Origin: Cotesia glomerata
Lineage: Eukaryota; Arthropoda; Insecta; Hymenoptera; Braconidae
Reading direction: 5' to 3'
DNA: 64,000 nucleotides
Assembly: GCF_020080835.1 (NCBI RefSeq)
Contig: NC_058160.1
Coordinates: 9,985,515 to 10,049,514, forward strand
Below the pieces are notes generated by a model. The model ran no database searches. It saw only the letters and a program-made list of their open reading frames with translations, and was not told the origin of the DNA. Made by a program: the position numbers and the translations under genes. This document shows, in pieces, positions 48,001-60,500 of the stretch; the first letter of the stretch is position 1; each line of letters starts with the position of its first letter.

Positions 48001-50901
48001 TAGTTGCATTTTAATAATTCTGTTTTATAAGTAATCTAAACTAAAGTAAAGATTAACCAAAAAATTAAATCAATCTCAGAGATTATATTGGTTGTAAGTT
48101 TATGAGTAATTTCTTTATAGTAAAGTTTATTTACTTGAATATATGATGGGCCCGGAGATAAGGCAGTTTTACGCGCGAACTCTACCTATTTATTTATCAT
48201 TTTGTTATTTTTTTTCAATGATTAAATTTAAAAATAGAAGAATCAATTTACGAAGGACTATTATTAACATACTCCTGCCAAGTTTAATGATTTTTTGTTC
48301 AAAAATTACTAGGTCAAAAAGCGTCTCAGTATTTTGTCCAAAATTTGAATATTTTCTGTCTTACATGTTCTTAACGGAACGCTGAACTTCAGCGTTCAAG
48401 GTACACGGAAAAAAATTTCTGGGAAAATTTACAATACACCTATTGTAAAGCTGGACTATACTTTTATAACTATTAATTTTCAAATATTTTAGAAGAAAAT
48501 TTACTATTTATTCATGAAATTTTACAACTTACTATTGTAAAAAGTAAGAGATTAAAATTTCCAGTGCTGCCTCTGTATTTTTCCAATAGAACTATAACAA
48601 ATTTTACAATAGTTGAATTGGAATGTTTCTCAATTATTGTGAGTGATTGCCGTGCACAGCGCTGACGCAAAGTAACGAATCACTCCCAGGGTCATTAAAA
48701 ATTTTTAATAAATTTTTGTTTGGTAAAATTTTTACCAATTAAATTTTACCAAAATTAAGTCCCGCCCCTGAATTTGCCCGGAACGTTACATTACTAAATA
48801 TTTGTTTGGTAAGTATTGTCGATAGATAACTATCCGAACAAAAACAGTTTCACTGTAAAAAAGTCGCGCCAAGTCCACGTTCATAAGACTATTAGGAAAA
48901 AAAAAATTTTTTTTTTTCTTTAAAAAAAGATACAAAATAAAAAAATTAAAAAATCCAAGTAACCGATATGATTGTTTTTGATTTTCGGAAATTAAAAAAA
49001 ATTTTATTGTAAATTTAAAAATTAAAAAAAAAATTTTAGATCGTATTTAGTGTGCGTGGTTGCAAAATATTTTACTTTTAATGAAATTCGTAAAATCTAT
49101 TTACTAGGACTTTAAAAAAATTGAAATAGACAATGACGCACACCAAGTACGTTCTAAAATTTTTTTAATTTTAAATTTACAATAAAATTTTTTAATTTCC
49201 GAAAATCAAAAACAATCATATCGGTTACTTGGATTTTTAATCTTTTTATTTTGTATCTTTTTTTAAAGAAAAAAAACACAGTTTTTTTCCTAATAGTCTT
49301 ATGAACGTGGACTTGGCGCGACTTTTTTACAGTGAAACTGTTTTTGTTCGGATTTTAGTATTTTTTGTAATTATAATGAAAATTTACAATCGGTACCAAC
49401 TTAAATCTCGTGTTGACTGCATTTTTTACTGCAAACTATCCCCTTGAAGCTACAGTTTATGTAGATGTAATTCCAGTGCACTCTGGCGGCCGTAAATGTA
49501 AGCAGTGAATTACTTTTTTTAACTGTAGTTGCTTATCTACAGGAGGATTACTACACATTTTTATTTTATCTAGTCTGTGGCGCTGACCTTTCTCCATAAA
49601 AAAAAAGTCAGGATCGAAATTTGTGAGCGAGTTATAGTATGTGCTGATAAAATTTAATAATTTCAAGTAAATAAATTGTTATAAGTGAATATAATTAATT
49701 AATACGGTGAAGTAAATTATGAATTACTGTTATGATAAACAAATTGGATAAAAAAAGTACCGTAGAATTAAATAAAATTTCGCAGCCTCAAAAAACCGTT
49801 CTGCTTACAGTAAACACAGTCGGTAGTCTGGCGCTCCGTTTACAACGGATTTGAACGGAACTTGGCGCCAGATTCTACCGAATCTGTGGATGCTTTAATT
49901 CCAATGTGATACATAACCTATTCACTGACTCAAATTATTTTATTCAGCTCAATTTTGGGAGATTTATCAAACCTTTGAAAACACACATACTCCCAAATGG
50001 CTTATGTCATTTTTCAGTGGAGTTTAGTTTAAATTTTTCAATTTGTCTATTATTGATATGTTAAAAACTTGTTTAATTTTAAATTTTATAAATGTTTCAA
50101 ATAAAAAATTATATTTTAATGAGATTCTTTTCTTTATAATACATTATATTTTTACTTAAAATTATTTATTCTAATTATTTTGATTTATTTTGAGTAAAAA
50201 AGTTAAGTTACACGCTAAAATTAGTTAAAAAATTAATTTCTTTAATACCAATAATCGATTTATTGAGTAGCAATAAATAATTTTTTAAATACTACTTAAT
50301 ATTTATTTGATGGAAATAAATGGGCTTTAATAAATAATTTAGTAACTATTACTAAATCTTTTTAAATAGAATTAAATCCTTCTATCAGTGTGAGATTTAT
50401 AATAACTTTACCTGAAAATCGCGTGCAAAACTTCTTGGACAAATGTACCAGTACCGACTTTATCATTATCGCGGTTTCTAGCTTCACAAATTGCTCTCAT
50501 TACACAAGCTCTTCCATCAAGCCCAGCGCTAAAATCAAAATTTTGTCCAAAAAAAAAAACATTTTAATGATCTGTCTGACTATTTAGCTATTTATCTACT
50601 GCCTTCAATATATTTTAACGATGTTAGCATTAAATTTATTTAAACTCCGACAAAATTTCATTAAAATAGAGAAATAGAGAGTTGGGTAGTTTATTTGTCT
50701 AAAGTAGGCTGACACTTTCTCAATTGCTTCAGTCGTATTTTAAATTAAATTTTTTTTACAACTCTAGTAATTTTTTTTCTTTCAGACAATATCTCACATA
50801 CAAATAAAACTACTTTGGGAAATATATCAAGGGCAGAGAGAATACATTGGATAGAAAACAATATTGTACAAGCTTTTGCTTTTTTATTGCTCTCACCCTC
50901 G

Positions 50902-50964
<63 letters not shown>

Positions 50965-52139
50965 AAACTCTAAAGCACATATAACTCTATTCTTTCACCG
51001 TTTTATATTATATTTCATTTCTTATACTATTATATACACACATATATGCATACGTAAAGCGTTTTTGCATATTTACAAAGCATGTCAGTGTATTGAAAAT
51101 GCAAAAGTATTTCACAAAAGTCACGATTGAGTCTTTATGTATAGCAAAGACATCGAGTAGTAAATAGAAACAGCAAAATATATGGCTACTTTTTATTTAT
51201 CACGAATATTTTGGTATTGAAAAGAGATACGTGACAGATGAAAAAGCTTTGAAAGTGTCTCTACATTTTTCTGACAATAATAATAATAATAATTTACAAC
51301 TGCAATTAAAATAGAGTAAAAAAAAGGAAGGAGCTGAGTAAAAGTTTTATAATTGTTCGGAAACAACTTGTAATGAAAATAATTTTCATTTGTTGGTTAA
51401 ATTATTTTTCCGAGCAGTTTACCTTGGAAGAAACTTACGACTGAAGGAAGGCTTCGATTTTAGGAAAGACCAGGCTTCTTGTTCGCCGGTGCAGTAATTT
51501 AGTTATTTTTTTATCGACTTGACTCGGGAGCTCCCAGGCCAAAGCAGCTGTCATTCCCACCACTATTTGATCCGGGCTCGGGGCAAACGCTCCAATAGTT
51601 AAACAATATACCAGCTAAAGAAAATATTATTTTTATTATTTTAATTTTACCTCAAAATTGTTTAAATTAAAATCAATAGATGTGAATATTACCTGAACAT
51701 TGCTACCTTGAGGAAATATTAAATATCTCTTCTGTCGTGACAAAATATTTTCTTGGGTATCAGTGACATTCTTAGCGTCTGCGACAACAATCCCTAAGCT
51801 TAGACAAACGAGGCAAAATATTCCGTGCTTCTGTAACCAAGAAAAATAAAAAGTAAAAAACCGCTAAAGAATGTCATATAAATATTACTTTTTTCCTAGA
51901 TATATATCTATATATTTTTATTTTTTGTTTATTATTTCTTTAGACACAAAAGAACGTACGTTTGTCATTTCACCGAACATATTTTTCTTTGCCAGCTTGT
52001 CCGAGCCTCGTCTTTCAGTTATTTCCACCTCTGTACTTTATTTGTATTACCTGTCCTTATTGCTCTATATATATTGTGTATAAATTTTTTTTTATATTTT
52101 TATGCTACTGTTATTATCATCACACACTAGACTTTTCAT
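37186..52139 (-). CDS. DM4/DM12 family secreted protein, gene D (5 coding exons, about 190 aa)
   Basis: Exons: 52139-52128 (tentative), 51830-51693, 51614-51439, 50528-50412, 37315-37186. The last four are GT/AG bounded and in frame. The second coding exon has the signal core GIFCLVCLSLGIVVADA, then SRQKRYLIFPQGSNVQ. The next has LVYCLTIGAFAPSPDQIVVG, AALAWELP and HRRTRSLVFPKIE. Next comes GLDGRACVMRAICEARN. The last has YDLAHVTKMNC and CAQEYPSC. The signal exon has no ATG and starts after an acceptor, so a tiny 5' coding exon is required. ATGAAAAGTCTA at 52139 (MKSL, donor GTGTGT) fits the frame but is the weakest part. The last intron (13.1 kb) contains the nested transposon block. Closest in the cluster to gene C. 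Confidence 0.85.
38914..39242. repeat. Inverted-repeat segment at the DIRS left end
   Basis: About 80-bp arms, 'ttgtaagatcgagcgagcct...gaagagatcact' and their inverse at 39164-39242, enclose a copy of the DIRS terminal sequence and a short spacer. Either a compound DIRS terminus (terminal repeat plus internal complementary region) or a separate insertion. Confidence 0.6.
39399..40319 (-). CDS. DIRS element tyrosine recombinase (306 aa, intact frame)
   Basis: Uninterrupted 306-codon frame. Catalytic elements of the tyrosine recombinase fold are visible in order: Arg in LALITAHRIQTIASIK; the HxxR/H box in FTSHSLRHASTSTAF; GWS in LAGWSDKS; and the nucleophile Tyr in KTFEKFYNRPI near the C-terminus. 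The N-terminal 110 residues fit the SAM-like core-binding part. The enzyme would integrate the circular cDNA into target DNA. This is the only frame of the element with no visible damage, overlapping the preceding frame by 4 nt. Confidence 0.9.
   Translation of the reverse strand: MTEDAVDLLINSISHSTLHQYSKPIGDWVIFCYSRNIKIFKPQDEDIIHFLTDKFNNGANYSTLNTARSALSLICVTEIGKNPLISRLLKGAYNLKPAKPRYDRVFSLDPVLEKLELLSPLNDLDLPALTTKLAVLLALITAHRIQTIASIKRCNILKRGNNYEIEISDKIKTSRRGVSQPLLLLPKFLQNSKLCIVLTLEKYLEKTSDLIVNPNKLFITTVKPFKEASKDTVSRWIRSFLQSCVGNDFTSHSLRHASTSTAFKKGVNLDIIKNLAGWSDKSKTFEKFYNRPIIPDKNTFAETILS
40316..42698 (-). pseudogene. DIRS element RT-RNase H polyprotein (frameshifted)
   Basis: Reads IQECTEENGQF, then FLVPKKNGKMRFILNLKN, MEDFRTVLKLM, ASFDLQDAYLMIPI, LPFGLSTAPWVLQKF and catalytic VVYLDDWLLV (RT). 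RNase H follows with FSDASSTGWGAF, INYLELLAVFNGLK, LLRVDNSTAIAYINK and YIPSKENVDADEASR. Last is the DIRS-typical C-terminal block FASNLNKKCKKYCSWHRDP...FPPFSLI. One-nucleotide frame changes are seen near 41.96, 41.415 and 41.09 kb. The frame otherwise reads through, indicating recent inactivation (or sequence error). Confidence 0.85.
42520..43449 (-). pseudogene. DIRS element gag-like protein with a possible intron
   Basis: Starts MSKRKAEDNSLLQ, then a lysine-rich coiled-coil-like stretch. The frame stops unless a 205-bp segment (43313-43109, GTAATT...TTGCAG) is spliced out, after which it continues in frame as DSDDDDRRQSVYSDSDPE. A one-base change near 42.91 kb precedes IHPELSDCWKAIISSGLDK, and a second near 42.54 kb precedes VLEDSITDDFLFGQDL, which leads into a proline-rich linker and the RT frame. 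Presumed structural protein, by position and composition; family assignment is inference. Confidence 0.7.
44939..45006. repeat. (CA)n microsatellite (uninterrupted homologue of the LINE target)
   Basis: Flanked by 'ggttcaaatt' and 'catagtgacaacatcgcg', the same flanks that surround the LINE insertion at 31-33.9 kb. Confidence 0.95.
45271..47141. mobile_element. TIR element (AAGGGGGC ends) with CCGCACCACCGCTG arrays
   Basis: Ends 'aagggggcatccattaatta' and 'taatttatggacgccccctt' are inverted, with subterminal G-rich blocks and 'atcttac(c/g)aaatctcac' at both sides. Inside are GC-rich short tandem arrays of 'ccgcaccaccgctgcac' (45505-45835) and their inverse (46275-46410). A tRNA-like SINE head is at about 45913. 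No transposase frame. Confidence 0.65.
45913..45990 (+). mobile_element. tRNA-like SINE head
   Basis: A-box-like 'tggcttgcagtgcagttgg' and B-box 'ggttcgaatcc' at tRNA spacing. No closing acceptor stem, so not called a tRNA gene. Confidence 0.5.
47665..48790 (+). mobile_element. Solo LTR with 5-bp target duplication
   Basis: Starts TGTAACGTTCC and ends GGAACGTTACA (TG...CA), flanked on both sides by TTACT (47660-47664 and 48791-48795), and interrupts the older TIR element where the intact 16.8-kb copy reads 'agttacttaatatt'. 1126 bp, no coding domains. A related fragment in reverse orientation lies at about 6975-7095. Confidence 0.8.
48833..49353. mobile_element. Fold-back element (CCGAACAAAAACAG ends)
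   Basis: About 520 bp that is almost one perfect hairpin: 'ccgaacaaaaacagtttcac'...'gtgaaactgtttttgttcgg', including the inverted 'aagtccacgttcataagac'. Inserted in the same older TIR element. Non-coding. Confidence 0.75.
49354..49884. other. Unassigned insert in the nested block
   Basis: Not present in the intact copy at 16.6-17.4 kb. GC is somewhat higher near 49.45-49.60 and 49.80-49.88 kb ('ttggcgccagattctaccga'). No gene seen. Confidence 0.4.
50905..50957. repeat. (TA)n microsatellite
   Basis: Perfect TA run in the intron between the third and fourth coding exons of gene D. Confidence 0.95.
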
Positions 52140-53103
52140 AGACAAAGAGAGTCCAAATAGAAATAGAGTATTTATTATAAAGAACTCGAGAAAACTAGTG
52201 TGTCTACCAGTAATTTTCAATGCCTCGACCTCACTGATAATACTCAAAACCATCAAAGTTTAGCATTAACTCGTGATAATATCTTGATTCAACATCCCAC
52301 AAATCCGTTATATTATTTTTCTTTATTAACACTAATTTTATTTTATTACTTCATTATTTATTATTATTTATTCATTGATTTAGTAAATTTTGAAAAATAA
52401 AAATCAGTAAATAAATTTCATTAAATAATTTAGAATTTTAATGTTCAAACAAAGAAAATATTTAATATTTTTGAAATCATTTAAGTTAAATTTACGTAAT
52501 TTTAATAATTGTTTATTTATTCATCCAAACTCAATGTCAATTATTAATTTCACGATTTAAGAAAAACTCGAACGCTTTATTTTTAAAGCTTTCAAGAAAA
52601 TAGTGCTCTTATATAATCGTACACTGAAAAAAAAAATTAACTTGAATCAAGAGAAAAATTCTTGAACCAAGAAAATAATTTTGAAGAGTTTCATTTTCTT
52701 AAATCAAGACGAAAAATTCGTGAATTGAATAAAATTTACTTAAATCAAGAAAAGTTTCTTAGTTTAAGAATTTTTCTACTTAAATCAAGAAGATGAAATT
52801 CTTCAAAATTATGTACTTGATTTAAGCAAATTTTTTTTTCTATGTAGTAAAATTAAGTAATTTGAATGTTACATTATTATTTTTAGTTGCGAGTCTGTAG
52901 GATCTTCTGATCTCCGATTCAATTTTTAAACATAACTCGCAGAAATATTAAATAAAAATTTTACATACAAAAAAGTCTAAAAAAATATTTGTTCTGGAAA
53001 TAAAAATTTATTGATTGACAGAAATATACTTGAATGAAATTACAACAATAGAATGGGTAATGGGTTAGAAAAAAAATTTATTGGATTTACAGATAAAGGT
53101 AGT
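52140..53103. other. Intergenic region between genes D and E
   Basis: AT-rich. At about 52.62-52.85 kb is an inverted-repeat insert ('acactgaaaaaaaaaattaa'... 'aaatttttttttctatgt') with internal 'ttcttgaatcaag' palindromes. A TATA-like 'tataataaata' lies about 35 bp upstream of the tentative gene D ATG. Confidence 0.45.
53077..53082 (-). promoter_or_regulatory. Candidate polyadenylation signal of gene E
   Basis: AATAAA on the minus strand 22 nt past the gene E stop codon. Confidence 0.5.
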
Positions 53104-54807
<1,704 letters not shown>

Positions 54808-55896
54808 AGCGCCTGTAAGTATATAAGTGTATATGTATATATTTGTACACCGGGAGGGAGCACAGTTATCGTCTCAGCTCGAATCCTTAACCACTGGCAA
54901 CCGTGTCACGAAGGAAAGTTACTGGGATATATCCTTAGCAAGTTTACCCGGAGTTTCCGAGTACGATTTATCCTCAGGAGTTAACCTACCACCACCAGAA
55001 CTACCACCGTCTCTTCCACTTCTCTTTTCTCACTTGTACTCTCTTTTCTGCCAACAACAACTTCCTCTGGGTGATGGCCCGGTCTGGCTCATATTATATA
55101 AATTTTGCTTCATTCCTGGTGAGCCTTCTCGGCTCTTGTACTTTCTCATCACATCAGATTCTGAACAGCGCATTTTGCAGCCCTCTTAGTCTCCATAGTT
55201 GCACTTTGAGCCGCCACCTCCTGCTCCCTCTCTTACGTATTCTACTCTCTGCTCGTGAATTTCTAAACCTTTGATATATACCTTCAGCCAATTAGTAACA
55301 AGGCGGTTTGTCTTGATTCCGTGAGATTCTCCTGCTGGTTAATTTAATTTAATTTGTACTCTGCCTCAATTTAAATCAACGATACAAATTATACGATACA
55401 CTCACTTACTCGTCTTTTTACTTATTTTTACCCGAGGAAAATTGATCAAGTGACGAAACGGTGATTATGGTAATAATGAAGGTTGTTAAGGCTTGGTGAG
55501 TTGTATTAGCATTGCAGAGAGGCTGTCTCAAATAGGCTTGGGCCAAACTACAGCTTTGCACTGGTTTTGTCGGGTGTACAAAGATCGTTAGTCTGCTTTC
55601 GGTAAACAGTCCAGGTGTCCGGTTTGCTCCATGACATATCTGTATATTTTGTCTCGCTGTGTACCTCAGTAAATGTCTGAAGGCAAACAACCGAAGGCTT
55701 CTGGGAATTTATTTTGAATAATTTGTCAGCAAACAATCTCGATTTACGGTCAAAGGAGAAATATTCACTAATAAATAAAAAAAGTTTGGAAAATCCAAAA
55801 GTGCACGCCTCATAATCTCATTTTTCACAATAATATTGATTAAAGTAAAATATAAAATATAAAAAGCTAAATAATAACAAACAGAAAACTCTGCTA

Positions 55897-56166
55897 CACT
55901 GATAGAAGAATTTATTTGTACTAAAAAATATTTGTTAATAGTTAATAAATCATTTATTAGAGACCACTTTCAGTATTCAACAACTATTTCTTAGTATTTA
56001 AAATGATTTGTTTATATTTAATAAATCTGATATTCATTTATTAAATATTAATAAATCTTTTTAAATACTAAGAAATATTTATTAAGGACTAAAAATTGGC
56101 CTCTAATAAATGATTTGTTAAATATTAAAAAATATTTTTAACTATAAACAAATCCTTCTATCAGTG
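55897..56166. mobile_element. Short MITE, CACTGATAGAAG ends, TA target site
   Basis: TA|CACTGATAGAAGAATTTATT ... AAATCCTTCTATCAGTG|TA, with internal inverted AT-rich arms. 270 bp. Shares termini with the elements at 16619 and 37402, so all three belong to one group. Confidence 0.8.
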
Positions 56167-56668
56167 TATGGTTTACTGGTGCCATAACTCTAAGGTGAGG
56201 AAAAAAAATATTATAATAAAATGTATAGATAGATATACAAAAAATCCACAGTCATATATTAGTTTTTTATAAATAATAATTTAAAGACAGTGAATTGAAC
56301 GCTTATATTAATTGAGAAAGTCCGTCGTGAGTTACTTTAGATAATAAAAAAGAAATTATTCCGGTACGATCATTTTTTCGACCAATTTCCCTGCCACATA
56401 CACCCATCCATACACGGACATCCAGAAAAGATTATGTTAAATGTTATTATTTACTATGTTAAACAAAAAAATTATTATCGAAATATATTTTATGTGCTTG
56501 ACAAATTATTTGACTTGATATAAGTGTACTCATATTAACCTGAAAGTATGATATAAATAACAAAAAATCAATTTCAGTTTCGAGAAAACTGCTTTTTTTG
56601 AAATGTCGAGAGTAGAGTAGATGGAGGCGTCCATCAAACACTTCGCTTATGAGGCGTGCAATAACAAT

Positions 56669-57533
56669 ATATATTATTAAGAGAATAAGCAAAATTTTGT
56701 GGCCAGTGTATTTATATGATAAAATGGGTTATTATGGTTAAATTTGATATCGTGATACTCTATCTCCAGATACATAATTAAGAAATGACCTTGTGTCTCG
56801 TGAACTATTGACATTTTTAAAGATATAAGCTCATCTCGATGTTACACTCATCAAGACCTTTCATTTAAGTATCCACATAAATTTTTCATATATTTATATA
56901 TATTATACTTATATGTCAAGTCAAGTGCGTTCCAACGAAGACGCTTGCACGTGTGAATGTGTAAGTTAATATGTGTGACTACGTTAGCTATAGAAACTAG
57001 TTAGTCATACAGTTAGTTGTGTCTTTGTTTGGCACATACTTTACTGGACACTGGCGCCCTCTCTCTCTAACAAATAAAGAGACGTTATTTTTAATTAATA
57101 ATTAATTATCTATGCGGTTAATTGAAAAATGGCTAAGGACTTTTCGTCTTAGAATTATTTTTTTCATCAGATGCTACAATGGCGTCCGTGACTTTTGGGA
57201 CACCCTGTATATATATGTATATATTAAAAATATATCAAAATGCATGTGGGTACGCAAATGAAAGCTCTTGATGAGTGTAACATCGGGATGAGCTTATATC
57301 CTTAAAATATATATTATATATGTGAATATATGAAAAATATATCAAAAATGCATGTGGGTACTCAAATGAAAGCTCTTAATGAGTGTAACATCGGGGTAAG
57401 CTTATATCTTTAAAAACGTCAATAGTTAAGAAAGTACAGTGCAACAACAAAAGTCATTATTTAATAAAGCAAAATTTTATTTATTTATAATTCACAAGCC
57501 ACGGCAGTCACATAGTGACCGCAAGGTTGCTAG
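56669..57533 (+). mobile_element. Non-autonomous Helitron, copy e, carrying a truncated MITE
   Basis: 5' 'atattattaagagaataagc'. 3' hairpin 'gcagtcacatagtgaccgc', then AAGGTTGCTAG|T. It carries the right-hand 294 bp of the CAGGGTGTCCC MITE (56914-57207) at the same central AT-rich location as copy c, plus a duplicated 'tgcatgtgggtac..caaatg' segment (57242-57300, 57350-57410). Its 3' end is 46 bp past the gene F stop codon. Confidence 0.8.
57476..57485 (-). promoter_or_regulatory. Candidate polyadenylation signals of gene F, inside a Helitron
   Basis: Overlapping AATAAA motifs (AATAAATAAA) on the minus strand about 95-103 nt past the gene F stop, within the Helitron 3' region. No canonical signal occurs closer. 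Confidence 0.45.
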
Positions 57534-57578
57534 TAAATAACTATCGAGAAGTTTTATCATTAAAAAATTAACAGATGA

Positions 57579-60500
57579 TTAAAAATAATAAGAGTGAATC
57601 CGTGATATTGAATCGAGTAATCCGTAGCCCTCGGGACAATGTGAGTAGATTAACGCGCAATCATCTCGACGTCTACCAACTAGAGCAGCTTCTGTGTAAT
57701 CCTTGTCAGCGAACGTCGAATTATTGCCATAGTCTGGCCTGTAAGTATACATATTAAATAGCGTTATTATCAAACATCAGATATCAAACAGTGTGTGTTG
57801 TCTCTAAAGCATGCACCACATATGTGTGCACCACATATGTGTCTAAGAGCTTATTTGCTGGGTGTTTACGGGCGTACAACCGGAGTTAGCTTCTAAATAT
57901 TTAAATCCTCGGTGATGAAATAAGTTGACAAAGTAATAAAGTCTTACGTCAAGACGACGTGTAGCAAATTTTCTACAAGAGTTTCACGGTTCAGCGGAAC
58001 ACTTGACGCCTCGCATATACTTTTTAGCATACACGCTTTTCCGTTTCCGCTCCATCTGAAAACAACCAAAAGAAATAAATAGTTCAACCCTTTAGTTTTA
58101 TTCGCAAATAATAGAGCGGCTCTTAAACATGCTAGTGCCATCTAGCGGCTAACTGAGATACTTTTTTATACAATTGAAATGATTCATTTATTTACACTTA
58201 CAATAAAATTATTCAGTTGGAAAATTTGCAAGATAATTTCTTGTAACTTTAAAAATTCAGTCTCAATAATTGAATTTAATTTTATTTTCTTCAGTGTATT
58301 GAACACTCGAGAGACTTTCGGTATTCGTTATTATAAAAACGATCCAATTAGTTTGGACGATAAATTATTATCGATTGTTAGTGCTTGGATGATTAAAAGT
58401 TTTTATCAAATGTTTTATTGTCTTAAACTGAAAAATATTTAAGTAATTTATCGAGCTTAGCAACTTAAAGAATTGTTGTAATTATTTATTATTGCTTGTA
58501 CCGTGAGTTAAGCTTTTGCAGAATTTATATTTCTATTATAATTGTTATTATTGAAGCAATTATATGTGCTATGAAAAGATTTTGCGATAATTAAAGAGCT
58601 CCTAGAAAAGTCTCTTATATTTTATTGGAAACAGTGGAGAGAGGATCAATAAATTTGCAATAGTAAGCGAGAAATTGGAGAAACAATTTTTAATTGAACG
58701 AATTTTTCATTCAATTACATTCAATATCAATTATATTAATAATTTTAATGGATTTGTAAAAAAAAAAATTTTTTTTACCTTTGCAATTCTTGCTCGACTA
58801 ATTGATAAAATATTCTTCTTTCATCATTACCAGATATGGATCTGCGTCGACGTTTTAAAGTCGAAAAATAATGAGTTGAATTTTGGGGTAGCGGGTATTG
58901 AAATTGAAAATTTTGACTGTAGCTGAGTATTCTTCTTCCAGTTAATATTGGCACTGAAATTCCTAAAAGAAACTTTTAAAAAAGAAAAATATTGTACTCT
59001 TAAATATTAACTGAAAATATAAAACGATTTTTATAAAAATATTTCGAGGGAATGACAAAGATGTATTCATTGAAAAAACACGAGAATTATTATCGATTTG
59101 TCGATAAAAAATGAGTGTTTGATATTTGTATTAAATTTAAATTTGAAAGGTGAATTTTATTGAGGAAAATACAAGGTAATAAAAGAGTTTTTGTCTGTGG
59201 ATAGTAAAGATGGGGAAATAGAGAGAAAGAGTAATGATGATGTCATGAAAGTACACATAAAGGTAGGTTTATTAAGGGTGTCTCGTATAAGAGAAGAGGA
59301 AAGTGCATGTGGATGGCAGCAGAGAGCTTGAGGAGAGATGAGGGATGAGGAATGAGGAATGAGGGTGAAAAGAGGTGAGCGGCCCGAAGGGAGCTAAAAT
59401 ACCAGCGAACGAGAGACAAACACTGAAGGAGAAGTTACCAAGTGCGACAGCGATCCCCCCCCTCCCCGACAAAGAGACCCACCCGGATAGTTGAGAGCAA
59501 CGACACGACAAATAAAATCCCATATCCAACGGGATGATGTTGAAAAAGGGTATAAAATTACAGTCGCTCGAAAGGTAGACTTGGCTTTTTTTCTTTGGTC
59601 AGAGTCGAGCATTTTTTCTATTTTTTTTCTCTCCTACCCTCTCTCTCCGTTCGTACTTCAACTTTTCGAATTTACTATTAAAATGTGTGTCGCATACCCA
59701 TTTTTATCCTCTGACGATCTGATATTACTCTTACTCACGAAACGAGCTTTCTTATTATTATTATTACTATTACTATTGCTGTTACTTCTTACACTAACCC
59801 CCTTTTTTTTTAGACCCGGCTATTTATTATTAAATTCATCATTCCTATGTTAATTTATCCGCTTTTTCATCCTCAACCACTGCAGTACAATTATAAATGT
59901 CATTTTTTACGGTAATATTTTTGCCGGTCAAAAAAACGTCCGATTTTAATGTTTGACTATTTTTTTTGCTTTTTTTTGCTGATAAAATTTTTTTCTCAAG
60001 CCTCAATATTGAGTCGTAAGGATTTCCAAGTAAATATCAAAGACCCGCGGGCAAAAAGTTGATCCTAAGCAGCCAGAGCTTTTTTCGGAAATCCCAAGCC
60101 TGTATCTCTGATGTGTTTTTTTTTTTTTTTTTACCCAACGGCAATAGTAAACAACTCTGATCAATATTTATAATTCTCATTAAATAAATAACCCATTAAA
60201 TGTTGGGACTTTCAATAAAATATTTAAAAAATAAATAGATAATTATAAATGATAACATTATTAGTTATTAGTTAATACAATCGATAAATTAGATCCATGA
60301 ATTTGTACATGTAAATATAAATTTATAGATGTTAAATAGATAGAGTGGAATAGTGAGAAGGAATAATGGTTAATTATCGATTAAACCAATGAGGTGCGAG
60401 GATGCGGAAGATCGTTACCGGTCTAGCCATTTTGCCCGGGAGACATATCCAGATAATATAATAGAAGCTATTACGAATAAAGTGCTACCTTCAGGCAATA

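Larger units (their letters stand above)
37402..50390. mobile_element. TIR element 'GATAGAAGGATTTA', copy split by nested insertions
   Basis: Starts 'acagaaggatttagtacgga' and ends 'aaatccttctatcagtg'. Its pieces (37402-37507, 47552-47664, 48791-48830, about 49885-50390) match, in order, the intact 16619-17354 copy. Everything between is later insertion. Its right end is 22 bp from the exon 4 donor of gene D. Confidence 0.75.
54808..57578. other. Intergenic region between genes E and F
   Basis: Contains a compositionally mixed stretch at 54.85-55.7 kb with two open frames (120 and 90 codons) lacking domain character, a small TIR element at 55897-56166 and Helitron e. No further gene supported. 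Confidence 0.5.

Noticed and set aside
54827..55690. 120- and 90-codon frames between genes E and F
   Set aside because: No family resemblance and no consistent splice context; composition looks like promoter-flank DNA.
57944..58141. 65-codon frame starting MALACLRAALLF as a gene start
   Set aside because: The upstream half is intron; the conserved exon starts at 58055 after TTTTCAG.
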